Source: Didymodactylos carnosus (taxonomy: Eukaryota; Rotifera; Eurotatoria; Philodinida; Philodinidae). Taken from it: a DNA stretch of 32,054 nt. The position numbers and the translations under genes were made by a program. Positions 1 through 12,862 of the stretch are shown one piece after another. The notes beneath the pieces are model-generated. The model worked only from the letters and a program-made list of their open reading frames with translations. It was not told where the DNA came from and did not search any database. The stretch is taken from positions 1-32,054 of the forward strand of contig CAJNOQ010001403.1 in assembly GCA_905250885.1 (NCBI GenBank), written 5' to 3'. The first letter of the stretch is position 1, and each line of letters starts with the position of its first letter.

Positions 1-126
1 TTTCTTGTCATTTCCTAACAGTCAAAGTTATGATTGTTTAAACTTCTTCTAGAAATGTTATCTAGATAACATTTCTAGAAGAAGTTTAAACAATCATAAC
101 TTTGACTGTTAGGAAATGACAAGAAA
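1..126. repeat. Perfect 126-bp palindrome at window edge
   Basis: Bases 1-63 are the exact reverse complement of 64-126, with no spacer. The centre is TCTAGA at 61-66. No mismatch was found by reading. Because the window starts exactly at the palindrome, its left end could lie outside. It could be a young fold-back or hairpin end, or an inverted-duplication artefact at a contig edge. Sequence beyond 126 shows no TIR motif I recognise. Confidence 0.95.
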
Positions 127-459
127 AAGTTTTCATCACACGTTTTTGTGAAGGAGGAGTTTGAAAATTTTTTTGACAATATAGAAAAATTTGTCTTTCA
201 TTACTCTATAAAATCCTAAAACGCGAGATCAAACGGAGCAACTTTTCGTAACCGGCGGAGTCCTTTCTCCTAAACGCAAAGGGTTTAAAATCTTTTATTT
301 CAACACGAGATACTGTATCATCCGGACTATCTTTTGAGTACTTTGACGTTGGGTTTCAGTCAAGGCTGTTGCATGAAAATATTCGTAAAGTCAGGATATT
401 TTGGTTTTATTCGAGTTTACGCACTTTTAACTCCGGCACGTCGCAACTAGAATTGACGA

Positions 460-656
460 TGACTAGTAATACACAGCTTCATAGAAATGAAGATTTACCG
501 CAGCTACGATCTGCATACATTGAAAAAACTTCATTTAAACATCCGAGGGGTTTGGAGGCAGCTATCTTGTGTGAAAAATTATTAAAAAAACAAATGCACT
601 CACTCCCTATAAACAGAATTCAAGAAAATCCTGCAAAAACTGTCGGTACCGATTAA
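460..656 (+). CDS. Possible small hypothetical protein
   Basis: An open frame of 65 codons starts at ATG 460 and ends at TAA 654-656; the same frame stays open upstream to 369. The predicted product is basic and hydrophilic, with no signal peptide, membrane segment or domain I recognise. A TATA-like TCTATAAAA lies near 205-213, about 250 bp upstream. No splice partner was found. It may be chance, or the remnant of a larger gene. Confidence 0.15.
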
Positions 657-2394
657 CCTTTTATGGATTTTGATAGCAGATATTCTAGGCGATATGATCC
701 TCCATTTATCTCGAAACTAAACTTTTTGGACGAAAATTAACTTTCTAGAGCTGGGAGGAGCCGCTTTAAATCGTTTCTTTTGTAGCCCATAAGCTGAGCT
801 TCATTTGGAGCATAAATATGCCTGTATTCGACATTGTTTGCCCTATTTAATACACGTGCAGACTCAACCTGATCCGACTCAGAGATGTAGAATTGATGAT
901 CATTCGTGAGACACAGCTAGATAGGCATGACGACTCAACCCAGTCCACTACTACGACGTACTAGGAATTGATATACGCCTTGCTGCTTTCAAAATTCTTA
1001 AGGGGCTACTATTTGCCTTCTTATGAAGACGATAGAAAAATCTGTGAATACTACAAATGATAGGAAGACATACAACCTTTTCTTACCTTCATTACATGCA
1101 ATAAAGGAAAATGTGAGTAATGAAATAAGTAAAACGTTCATTATAAAAAGAAAGGATGATCAAGATCTGTTGAGGAGAGGTTATGTAAATGATCTGGAAA
1201 ATAGGAATGTACAGATAATTTAATTTATCTTTAATGCGAAGAAGAGAAAGAAAGAGAGAGATTGTATCCTTTTTCCTTAGACAGCTTGAACAATGAGCTT
1301 GCTTAGTCTCTCTCTTTTTCTTTAAGTTTAAAAGAATTATATATGTTATAGAGAACACATCATGTACATGTACATCTACATCTACATTGTAGGTGAGACA
1401 CCTTTTGTGATGTTTTTATAGGCGAACAACACATTTTAAAATTGTATACAAGTTATTAGGTCATCAAACCGTTCTTTTGAAGTTTTCTTCAGAACTATTA
1501 ACAAAAAGAAAACGTGATGACTGATAAACGCTAGATCTTTGAATTAGCTTACATTCAGTCCAACGTCATGAAAAAAATTGGACATGTAACATCATTACTA
1601 CACAGTTAAGATTAGAACGACCATTGGTGTTCCTTGGATATCTTTTGAATGGTGAAATTCGCTGTTGTGTATTTGTGAACACTTTTATTGAACTCGACAG
1701 TATACTGCAATAAAATAGAGTATAAGACAATGTTATGATCGATTTTGACTGAGTCATAATTTTCAATGAAAATAGTCAAAGATTTTAAAGCTTTTTATTT
1801 TGAAGATTAAATGAGACTTAACGTTGTTGATAATCTATGTTCTATCAGTTATTGAAACTCGTAGGAATCAGGAGATCAGTTCCGAGGCTCTCAGGAACCA
1901 TGATGAGAGAAGAGTTCGAGCGATTCCCATTTTTGGAGGATCCTTGAACTATTGATTCATGTAAAAAAAGAAATGTATTACTTTTTCAGACTTTGAAAAT
2001 TCGAACGGGTTTTTCAATAATCCTCGCACCTACGTCAATAGATTTAAACTGTTTTTTCTAGAAAAAGAAAATCCTCCTATCTGTTCTATCTAATGGCGAA
2101 AACAGCGAATGCCTTTCTGCCGTTCAACAGATATCCAAAGAGCACACATCAAGAATTGTTTTATTTTGAACTGGGTAGTAACTAGCAGAACAGAAGGCAC
2201 TGTAAGACAATAGTATCCTTCTTTTGAACGATGATTTGGCTCTATAATCATTCCTTGAATCACGAAGTACGTTCGTACAAAATAAACCTTTTGTTTGCAA
2301 TCCAAAAAGATAAATAATAATACACTTTACTCGCAAACTGAGAGTACTATCTAAAAAATCCGTAGCTTACAATATGGATACCGATTTTTACATT
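657..2394. other. Gene-poor stretch
   Basis: No convincing exon or RNA gene was seen. It contains a GA/CT-rich inverted pair (GA-rich near 1238-1261, CT-rich near 1305-1322), a short ACATGT/ACATCT repeat near 1361-1388, and a small hairpin near 1472-1496. Short open frames here lack family signals and look like chance. Confidence 0.6.
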
Positions 2395-2544
2395 TGCTTC
2401 TGATCGAAATCGACGTTCGTATTGTACAGTCATACCTCTTCATTCATTTGGCAGAATACGCTTGAACGTTTTTCTCTTCGTGTCGAAATGGATGTTTGAA
2501 GAGGGAGAACTGTACAATACGAATATCGGTTTCTATTAGAAGCA
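2395..2544. repeat. Imperfect hairpin repeat, MITE-like
   Basis: The arm at 2395-2429 matches the reverse complement of 2510-2544 at about 30 of 35 positions; GTATTGTACAG is the best-conserved inner block. Weaker pairing continues inward (CCTCTTCA near the inner edge). The size suits a small non-autonomous DNA element, but I see no clear target duplication. Confidence 0.55.
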
Positions 2545-3111
2545 ACTGTCAAAAACATGAGGAGCAGAAAATTCATCAGAAACCGATTTTGGGACTCTTA
2601 GAAAATTCGATGCTACGCCTGAGAATTGAAGAATTTTATGAGTTCCCGTTCTAAAGAGAACACTCTAGGCTATCTCCTCATGGAAAAAGATCAATTAATT
2701 TGGGTTTCAACTTATTTGGTTATGAGGCGGTTTCTCAAAGATTTCAAAAAAGCTTATGAGAAACGGATTTTGAACATTGCTTTGGCTATGGAAAAATGTC
2801 TTCAAGTCTCCTCTTTCGAATAACGAAAACTGCAAGTCTGTATTTATGTTCCTTCAAAAGTTATTTAGAGAGTTTGTGATGATCTCATGTTCTGAAAAGG
2901 ATAATAGAAAGATAAACATAACTTTCATAGAAGCTCAGTAGGCCTGGAAAAAGGGTTAAACTAGTTTTGTAGCGCTTGAAAATCTCTATCGAATGATGTA
3001 TTGCTTTATGGTTTACGATAAATCATTAGTTTGCAAATAAAAGTAGTTAGTTTAAATTAAACTAACTTCTGACGCCGATGTGTCAAAGTAGTAGAAATCC
3101 TATGTAAGTAC

Positions 3112-3278
3112 CAGTGGCGAATCTAGTACTACGGCGGTCCGGCGACCGGTACCTCCTCACAAATGGAATTCCAATGTAAGTAGACTACAAGACTTCCGTA
3201 GAAAAAATATTCATACTGCCTCGGAAGACATCGTTTAGAAATCACCGCCCCGTCAGTAGCATCCTGGATCTGCCACTG
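3112..3278. mobile_element. hAT-type MITE, 167 bp
   Basis: The ends are short inverted repeats: CAGTGGCGAATCT on the left against CAGTGGCAGATCC as reverse complement of the right. Both resemble the widespread hAT terminus CAGTGGCGGATC. The element is flanked by identical 8-bp direct repeats GTAAGTAC at 3104-3111 and 3279-3286, the length expected for hAT target duplications. The interior has no coding frame, so it is non-autonomous. Confidence 0.85.
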
Positions 3279-3376
3279 GTAAGTACTAGAAAAACATTTC
3301 AATATTTACCCTTCAATTCCGACTAAAATAAAATGTCGTTTCCATAGCTTCTAACACGCTTCGCCACCTCTAGTGA

Positions 3377-4068
3377 GCAAATGGGAGCGATATTTGTGTT
3401 GTAGTGTGGCACATTATCCTTTGTTTTATCAAGGGATCCTCCTACTCACATAGAATCTACGTCCATGTCATACTATTAGATCCTATTGTCGATACTTCAC
3501 ATGAAAATGAACTTGAAGCAATTTATAAATAACGAAAATGCTTCTCTTTATATTAAGAATAACAGGATTAAAGTCACCTTTTTAAACATATTTGTGAAGT
3601 AACAACTTTATTTATTTGAGACGCTTCTCTTTATATATGCTAATATATTCGGATGAACTCTTGAAACAAATATTATCATAGACTTCTTTGGCCAATATTG
3701 AGACACAAGGCTCGATTGTTGGATATATCATACCTCAGTATTGAAAGGTATTCGAACTCAATACTAAATGTTTCGTTCACATATATTATTTTAGCGCTTG
3801 ACGATTTGTTTGATTATGCTATAAATTTGTATTCACAGGTATGCACTATTGGCCGTATATCCAGTAATCGAGTCCTGTGTCTCAATATTGGACAAAAAAA
3901 CTTATGATAATATCTATTTCAAACGTTCATCCGAATATATTAGCATATATGAAGAGAAGCTTTTTCGTTATTTATAAACTACTTCAACATCGCTCATTTT
4001 CATGTAAAGTATCGACAATAAGATCTAATAGTATGACATGCTACAACACAAACATTGTCGTCACTTGC
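3377..4068. mobile_element. Fold-back (long inverted repeat) element
   Basis: The left arm (3377 to about 3731) is an imperfect reverse complement of the right arm (about 3852-4068). The outer ends align as GCAA-TG...TTTGTGTTGTAG on both sides. The left arm carries two extra segments: about 59 bp at 3405-3463, and an 83-bp stretch bounded by copies of GCTTCTCTTTATAT at 3540-3553 and 3623-3636. The loop is about 120 bp. No transposase frame is present, and short open frames inside look incidental. It is best described as a non-autonomous fold-back DNA element. Confidence 0.75.
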
Positions 4069-4540
4069 CTACCTTAATAATATTTTAATGACTAAAAGAG
4101 ATACATTTCTGAGTGGGTAGTCCTTATAAGACATATGGAGTGTTGTATAATACAACGTTTATTATTAAACATCTATTTATCTTTATGCAACTTACTAAAA
4201 CAATTTTTGCTAGAGAAAAACAAACAAATTTTCACATTTTGCTCGGCTTGACGGGAACGAACAGGTTTTAACGTCCTGCATAAAGATATAATGTTCTAAC
4301 ACATAAGACAAGTAATATGATTGCTTGAATTAACGGCCTCACTGCTCGTTATATGAAGATTTTTTTGGAAATTATTATTAATTATAGAATATTGAATTTT
4401 TCAATCTCGATGCTGTAGTCGTGTTCTCTTGCATGTGATAATTAGAGATATGTAGAACGTTAGACTTTTACGTTCTAGCCCTGAGAATACATATGCACTA
4501 GCGCGCTTACAGTAATAGCACCACCGTTTGTTACAGTACA

Positions 4541-4775
4541 ATGGAAAAAATTTTCTTTCTTCTGTTGTTTGTCACAGGCATAAAACATTTTAATGTAAGT
4601 ATCTTACTAAGAAAAGAACTCGCACATCTCTGATACAAAATATAATTGTGCCAGCATTGTATCAACATTCTAATAGAATGAATACACCAAAAATAGAAAT
4701 CCGTGGAAAATGCGGATATATCTTAGGAAGTTTAGTCTCGTTGTACATGATAGAAGGAAACGTTAGAATACATAG
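4541..4775 (+). CDS. Putative small secreted peptide gene (speculative)
   Basis: The putative first exon (4541-4594) reads MEKIFFLLLFVTGIKHFN, which looks like a signal-peptide core, and ends at a strong donor GTAAGT (4595). The nearest good acceptor, CTAATAG ending about 4676, would join in frame to roughly 33 more codons, ending in a basic RRKR just before a stop; the total is about 51 aa. There is no homology I recognise. The signal-like start and clean donor are the only support, and chance is quite possible. Confidence 0.2.
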
Positions 4776-5259
4776 ATAAGTATCGTTTCAGAAATTCAGT
4801 GCTAAAATCACCATATGTCGTCTAAAATTTCAAAATTATTTTCTATAACTCTTTTCTAAGAAGTTCTGATAAATACAGAGGAACGAATCATTATCAGTAC
4901 TGAAAAGACTCCTAAAAGATTCGTGGATAAAATTGTACTTAAGTCTTCTGTATAAAGACAAACATTTTCGCTCAAGGAACAAATATAGTAGTACAGATTT
5001 GCTAAATGTAAACGTAGAGATCTATAAAAAGGTAAACTTTTCGTTAATAAAGCGAATGGTAATAGAACTCGATCTTATAGTTTGTAATAATACTAAATAA
5101 AGCGTGTTTAAAAAAATATTACTTAAAGTTAAAAATTGTACCTACCCTGTCTTGGTCAATGTTTTAGCCTTAAGAATCTTTTTCTTTTCTTTTACATATA
5201 TTTTAACAAAAACAAAAATTGTTAACAGTAGGAAAGGTTACTACAAAGATGAATACACA
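4776..5259. other. Intergenic, downstream of GRWD1
   Basis: AT-rich sequence downstream of the GRWD1 stop, which is read on the minus strand. I see no gene, repeat or clear polyadenylation hexamer. Confidence 0.5.
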
Positions 5260-7197
5260 TTAAGCACTTATTGTTTTAAAAACATTAAAACCATTTTGTG
5301 CTGTTGTAACCAGCAGACCGGGTATTTGTTTGTGCCAATGTAATTCTTTAATATCCGTTTGTCCCATATGAATAAATAGCAATTGATCAGGCAAATTTTC
5401 TAATTGATTATCACTAACGACACTCGTAAGTGATGTTTTGTTATTGGCTGATTCGTCATCTTTTTCGACAGCCAAATCCCATAATGTTACTTGATCTGAA
5501 AATTGTATGAAATCATTATTTAATGAAAAATGACAATAAACAAAAAGTAACGTACTGTCTGCACCAGCTGCGGCGAATACACTTGAATCAGTATGATGCC
5601 ATTCAACACTTGTTATGGATGAATGATGATGTTTAAATGATGCAACAGGTGTACCATGCTATAGAAAAAAGACAATATGAAATTCATTTTAAGAGGTAAT
5701 AGTTTTATCACTGACTGAAAATTGTCTTAAATCCCAAACTTTAATAAAACCGTCATCACCACCGGATAAAATGAACGGTTCTTTATTATTCCAACTAATT
5801 ACATTCACATCGGTTGTGTGAGCATTTTGTTCAACTAACATACACGCTTTTGATGGAACAGCTCGAATATCCCATATGCGAATACTTTTATCAACACTAC
5901 ATGATGCAAATACCTTGAAAATAAAAAACAATATGGTTTGTCTAGCCAAAATTCTTTCTTGACCATGTTACTCACACTCTGTTCATTCGGTGACCATTGA
6001 ATATCTTCCACGGATCCTGTATGTCCAACATATGGCTGTTGATCAACAAACCAACCAGTTCCATTTGGTTTCCAAACATGAATATTTTTTGTACAATCAC
6101 CCGTTACAAGTACACCTAAATGAAAGAAATTCGAACCATATACTATAACAACAAAAATAAGTGGCGTATTTACCATCAACTGTTGGTGACCAATCCATTG
6201 CAAAACCTTATTAAAAGCATGTTAAAAAAATGTAGACTATATTTAGCTTCAATGATTGCTGCTTGCATTCTTACCTTCTGTCGTATGTCCATTAAATGTA
6301 AATAATGGTTTTGGTGATTCTTGATTTCTCACATAACTAGCCATTATAGATGAGTCATTGACGGCATGTAATAAACGTGTCAGATCCCAGATATGTACTT
6401 TACCAGTCTCCGACCATGTTGACGCTAATTTTCTATCACCAACTAATTTACACTATAAAATAAAAATTAATAGTAAACAACTAATGGTAAATCACTCTCC
6501 TATTATCACTTACTCGTATTCTATTTACACCACCAATATGTTTCAAAGAGGCTGATTCAAATTCAGGCTTCAAATCTTCTTCTTCATCTTCGCTATCATC
6601 ATTATCGGAATCTTCTTCTTTTTCTGAATCCTGAACAAAAAACTTTAGAATTACAAGTCATATTTTGATTTATTGCACATACCTTTTGTGTTTTAACTAA
6701 ATTTGACATTTTAATAACCATAACACTGTTTCGATCGGTTTTTTCTGCTTGTGTACCACAAACAATAAACACAGTATGTGGATATTGTGAACGATTCATG
6801 CCCAATGTATCTGGTATTATATCGAAACTAAGACATGGATCTCCTGTAATAACAAAAGTGCAATCAATGGTTTTGATATAACTGAGAGATAGTGAACGTA
6901 CTTGCCTGTTTGAGCTTCATGAAACAATTCATAGGCATTATCATCTCGTATTAATTCTTCGTCCTCATTCAATGGATCACCAGGTAGATAAACTTTAGAT
7001 GAAGTGGCTGCTGTTGCAGTTCCAGTTGTATCCGATTCCATATCTTCATAATTTTCATCGTCGTCATCCTCTACTCCTTCTGACGATGCATTCGTTTTCA
7101 TTTTGACATCATTTGTAGCTGATGCTGCCGTCGACGATAGCTGCTGTTGACTGGATTTTTTTGATTTTTTCTTTTTTAATTTCGTATCTTTACCCAT
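5260..7197 (-). CDS. GRWD1: Glutamate-rich WD repeat-containing protein 1
   Basis: GRWD1/Rrb1 is a nuclear and nucleolar WD40 protein linked to ribosomal-protein chaperoning (uL3), ribosome assembly and histone/MCM loading. Nine exons join in frame: 7197-6906, 6843-6683, 6630-6514, 6452-6275, 6206-6174, 6115-5976, 5913-5716, 5658-5556 and 5495-5260, giving 485 aa (human about 446). The N-terminus is lysine-rich, then acidic. Family signatures include [72 protein letters not shown] and the C-terminal [14 protein letters not shown] glutamate/aspartate-rich exon 3 precedes the propeller, as in the family. ATG 7197 was chosen because the only upstream extension begins with TTG. Intron 1 uses a GC donor and exon 5 is only 33 bp. 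The identification is very secure; exact joins are inferred. Confidence 0.95.
6844..6905 (-). other. GC-AG intron 1 of GRWD1
   Basis: Read on the minus strand, the intron begins GCAAGT and ends TTACAG. Only this donor keeps the frame and restores the conserved T-G-D-P-C-L-S-F-D sequence; the nearby GT (in AAGTACG) shifts it. The GC donor is followed by an otherwise consensus AAGT. Confidence 0.8.
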
Positions 7198-7846
7198 CTT
7201 TAACAAAGAATTATATTCATTTCAGATCTAACCTGATTATGAGTAGCGAAGTACTATAGATTTCTGAAAATAAATATTATCTTAACCACAAGAATTCCCC
7301 ACAGCACTTGGCCAAGGATATCCAAATTATCCTAAGGATAAGTCAACATCTAGTAAAATATTCTACATGCCTGCTAAAATCGGGTAAAGCTTATTTTATG
7401 AATTGACATAAGAACTGTAACAATAAGACAACATAAAAATCAGACTTATTAGAAAAAACGAAACTGAGCACAGTTCGATCGACATATAAGGTAAAAAGAA
7501 ATAACTCTGTACGCCAATCATCAATCCACAAAACAAGAGTTACCAAACAACAAAAGATGCTAAAATTACCACAAAAATAAGAGTTATTCGCATTCATATT
7601 GTGTTGTAAGTTTGCGAGTTTAAGTACCGTGACAAGAAACCTTATTCAAACTATTCTTTTATTCACAAAAAAATGCTTTACTCGATTGAAAGAAAAAAAA
7701 AAGAAAAAGTGCACACATAAATCACAAACATCGGATTTATCGTATTGCTCAACTAAAACAGAGCATACAACACAACTGTATGGAATAGAATAAATAACTA
7801 TATATAAAATGTAACAATGTCTTTGGCTTGGAATATTGTTCCAAGG
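7198..7846. other. Intergenic between PCYT2 and GRWD1
   Basis: About 650 bp between the PCYT2 stop and the GRWD1 start. It must hold the PCYT2 3' end and the GRWD1 promoter. There are short palindromes CTTGGCCAAG (near 7307) and CTTGGAA-N5-TTCCAAG (near 7829). No gene was seen. Confidence 0.5.
7658..7663 (-). promoter_or_regulatory. Possible PCYT2 polyadenylation signal
   Basis: TTTATT on the plus strand reads AATAAA on the minus strand, about 185 bp past the PCYT2 stop. A plausible position, but the hexamer is common in AT-rich DNA. Confidence 0.35.
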
Positions 7847-9940
<2,094 letters not shown>

Positions 9941-11360
9941 TACAAATAAAACAATAAAAACTATCTAAAAATTGCATCAAAAATGGAAAAAGTAAATTTT
10001 CTCATACTCAGTATCAGTTTCTTATTCTTTTTAGGATTGCTTCACTAAGTAGATAACTGTCGTATTGCATAAACATTTCTTTAAAACCATAGAGCAAATA
10101 ACTTCCGTTTACTTTTTGGCAATTAAATGCAAATGCTGATTACTTGTGAAAAAACACCCATAACGCATCAACTAAATTTAGTTCTGAGTCCTTAAAGTGT
10201 ATTACTACAGAAAATTACTCAGTTTGTTTGACGAATATCATCATATTTAAATGTTTTTCTATCTTAAAATTAAGTGAATAAAAATGATAATTGCGACGCC
10301 TACGATAATGCGTTACTACTTATGACTAAGTAGCTATTATTGATTATTAATACTTTTTTATGCTATAGATTTTCTTCTAAACTAAACCTAGTTTTGCAAT
10401 CTGTATGTTTATATGCTTATCTTAGAAGAAGCTCCAATTACCTGCTAATATCATAGTAAATCAATAAATCGTCGCCACAACAAGAACTCATGAATAAATA
10501 CAGGTAGATGATTTTCCGTTAGTTTGCTATAACATGCAAGATCTGTATTAGTCTGTATTATCATAAAACTCAAACATCCAGCATGTAGTTTTTACATTCT
10601 CTTTTTCAACGTTTTAAAGCGAAACCAATTTTACAGTGAGAGAAATAAAGATTATTGAATCAATTCAAGCATAAGCGGCGGAGAGGTTCAGAATCTCTGC
10701 TGCCCATGATAATTCAAGTCTATAACTTATAAATATGGAAAACACCAGAAATGCATGTCTGTTCTACACGTATTCGTATGGAATCGGAATAAAATATATT
10801 CATTCAAAAAATAGTGAAAAGTTTCTTTTCTAATTGGTCAGGTTCGGTCGTGGTATGTTAGACATTACACTCATTAATACCAATGTGAGTTAATGTTGCT
10901 TGTACCGCTCTCGCGCACGAGTAGCTTCACGTCTGCGTCCTTACTTATATAAGCAACGCCCACATCGTCGTACAGACAAAACATATGATAAATTTCTGGA
11001 ACATTCAGAGTGCATTAGAAATATTGCAATAGGTATGCAATATTTAGGTAAAATATATATTACATTAACAAAAGAAAAAATATTTATTGAACAGAATATA
11101 TTTATTCGAATTTCGTTTGCGGAATAGAAACTATAAAAGTTCACAGGCAAGATCGCACTTACACCGAATTGTTATTGTATCTAAAACAATAATATTCTCC
11201 GTGTTTTACTGATTAGTCAGTCAATCCGACGTTTTACTTCCTCACTTAACCAACACGTACAAGTGATTTTACAGCGTCAACCGGTTAAGATACCCTAGGA
11301 TTGAACAATGCCATAACTAACAGTGGAATTTACGTCAGTATAATTTGCCTGTGGACTGTG
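9941..11360. other. Intergenic, AT-rich
   Basis: Divergent interval upstream of PCYT2. No exon with family signal or tRNA was found. A small hairpin (GCGGAGAG...CTCTGCTGC) lies near 10678-10702. Open frames at 10900-11150 on both strands look incidental. Promoter elements for PCYT2 presumably lie just above 9940, but I cannot define them. Confidence 0.5.
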
Positions 11361-11572
11361 CCTGTGAATGATGATTGGCTGAAACATTTTTATTTAAAAT
11401 CAAACAATATTTAGAAATCAAATCAAATAAATTTTATCTCAATTTAAACAGAATCTTATGGTTAAACAAAAACATAAAAAGCGAGCATTGATGTGACAAA
11501 GATGTCGTTAGTAGGCAGATAAACGACTTGCGCAGTACACATTCTTTCAGATGCTGGATTTATTGTAAGATC

Positions 11573-11678
11573 AGGGGCCTGTTTCTTAAAAAAACTTAAG
11601 TAGAAAATCTTACTTAAGTCAAAAAAGACAAAGACTTTTTTTGGACTTAAGTAAGATTTTCTACTTAAGTTTTTTTTA
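11573..11678. mobile_element. Nested hairpin MITE with cut 3' end
   Basis: It starts GGGGCCTGTTTCTTAAAAA, a terminus seen in many invertebrate MITEs. A near-perfect hairpin follows: AAACTTAAGTAGAAAATC at about 11590-11607, and its reverse complement at about 11655-11672. The matching right terminus is missing; the sequence passes through an ambiguous base (N at 11679) straight into fold-back arm sequence. Confidence 0.6.
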
Positions 11679-11934
11679 NTCCATCACCTTCACAGTTAAA
11701 ATATCATTTGGCTGTGCATTTTGTAGAGAAATGTTTGCTCTTTCAGGTTATATATTGTAAAATATACCACAGGCCTTCGTTACGAATTAATTTGACAAAT
11801 ACAATGATCGGGACCAGATTGGTCCCGATCAGTCCCGGTCATTTTCTATTTATAGATTCTTTTGTTGTTGTTCGGCTCGAGTCATTGTTTTATAGGTCGG
11901 TGACCTTTGATGACTCTCACTTTTCGTGAATAAT

Positions 11935-11957
11935 AATTCATTCATTCATTCATTCAT
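11935..11957. repeat. (ATTC)n microsatellite
   Basis: About five tandem copies of ATTC/TTCA at the loop of the surrounding fold-back element. Confidence 0.85.
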
Positions 11958-12317
11958 GTATTTGCTGAATTGATTGATAAAAGAGACTCGCGAAATATTT
12001 TAGAATATATAACCTGAAGAAGCAAACATTTCTCTACAAAATGCACAGCCAAATGATATTTTAACTGTGAAAGTGATGGAACGGCAATGAACTCTTTTAT
12101 CGGGACCAGAAAAGTTTTTTGGTCCCGGTGCCCATCTCTAGTACTGCGCAAGTCGTTTATCTGCCTACTAACGACATCTTTGTCACATCAATGCTCACTT
12201 TTTATGTTTTTGCTTAACCATAAGATTCTGTTTAAATTGAGATAAAGTTTATTTGATTTGATTTCTAAATATTGTTTGATTTTAAACAAAAACGTTTAGC
12301 CAATCATCGTTCACAGA

Positions 12318-12862
12318 CGACAGGGAAACTATACTGATTCTCGCAAGTCTCGTTTAAAATAAGAGTGTGCCGGACGGCGAACGTACAGAACACAGACAAA
12401 AGAATTTGTGTATTTCTTTCTACTGACCACGCAATATTTGAACACCTGCCCAATAACATATATAGAATATAAATTCTTAAGAGACAAGAATAAAGAAGAG
12501 TGCTGTTATACTTTCTGAATGGAATAGTACGAACCAATTAGAAAAGAGGATAAGGTAGGACTAAGCTCAGTCCTAGAGCATCTTAACCCAACAAATTCGT
12601 TTGTAAGGTTCTAGAAGGTGTTTCTTACTTACATGTTGATTTTATACACTTAAGTCTAGACAAGATTAAGTCGAGCACTTAAGAATTTTTATGAAACATC
12701 CTCCTGGACTGAAATCAAGGAAACTGATTCAGTTGAGTAGACAAGATTCAAAACTCGCTCATAAATTTGACCTTATTGAAGTAGTACTCGTCTGGATATG
12801 TTTTGCGTCTTAGAGCCTACTGTAGCATCAAAACCTACTGTTATGTTTCGTTATAGATCAAT
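12318..12862. other. Upstream region of the TDRD12-like gene
   Basis: About 545 bp with no clear exon. Directly before ATG 12863 is TTCGTTATAG|ATCAAT, a good 3' splice acceptor 6-7 bases from the start codon. It could accept either an undetected upstream exon or a trans-spliced leader. I found no N-terminal Tudor exon here, although TDRD12 relatives often carry one before the helicase. Confidence 0.4.

Larger units (their letters stand above)
11361..12317. mobile_element. Fold-back element with nested insertions
   Basis: The outer arms pair from CTGTGAATGATGATTGGCTGA near 11361 to the reverse complement near 12290-12317. They share long blocks, including one with GATGTCGTTAGTAGGCAGAT (left, near 11501) and one with AAATATCATTTGGCTGTGCA (left, near 11699). 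Pairing continues inward to about 11806 and 11957. Each arm holds insertions the other lacks: a hairpin MITE on the left (about 11573-11680) and a GGGACC-type segment on the right (about 12098-12138). No transposase frame was seen. The element is non-autonomous, and its arms have diverged moderately. Confidence 0.8.

Noticed and set aside
1566-1766. Minus-strand 66-codon open frame
   Set aside because: No recognisable domain, no neighbouring exons, and composition typical of chance AT-rich frames.
10900-11150. Overlapping small open frames on both strands
   Set aside because: The plus-strand frame begins with a non-ATG codon, and neither frame shows family signal or splice context.
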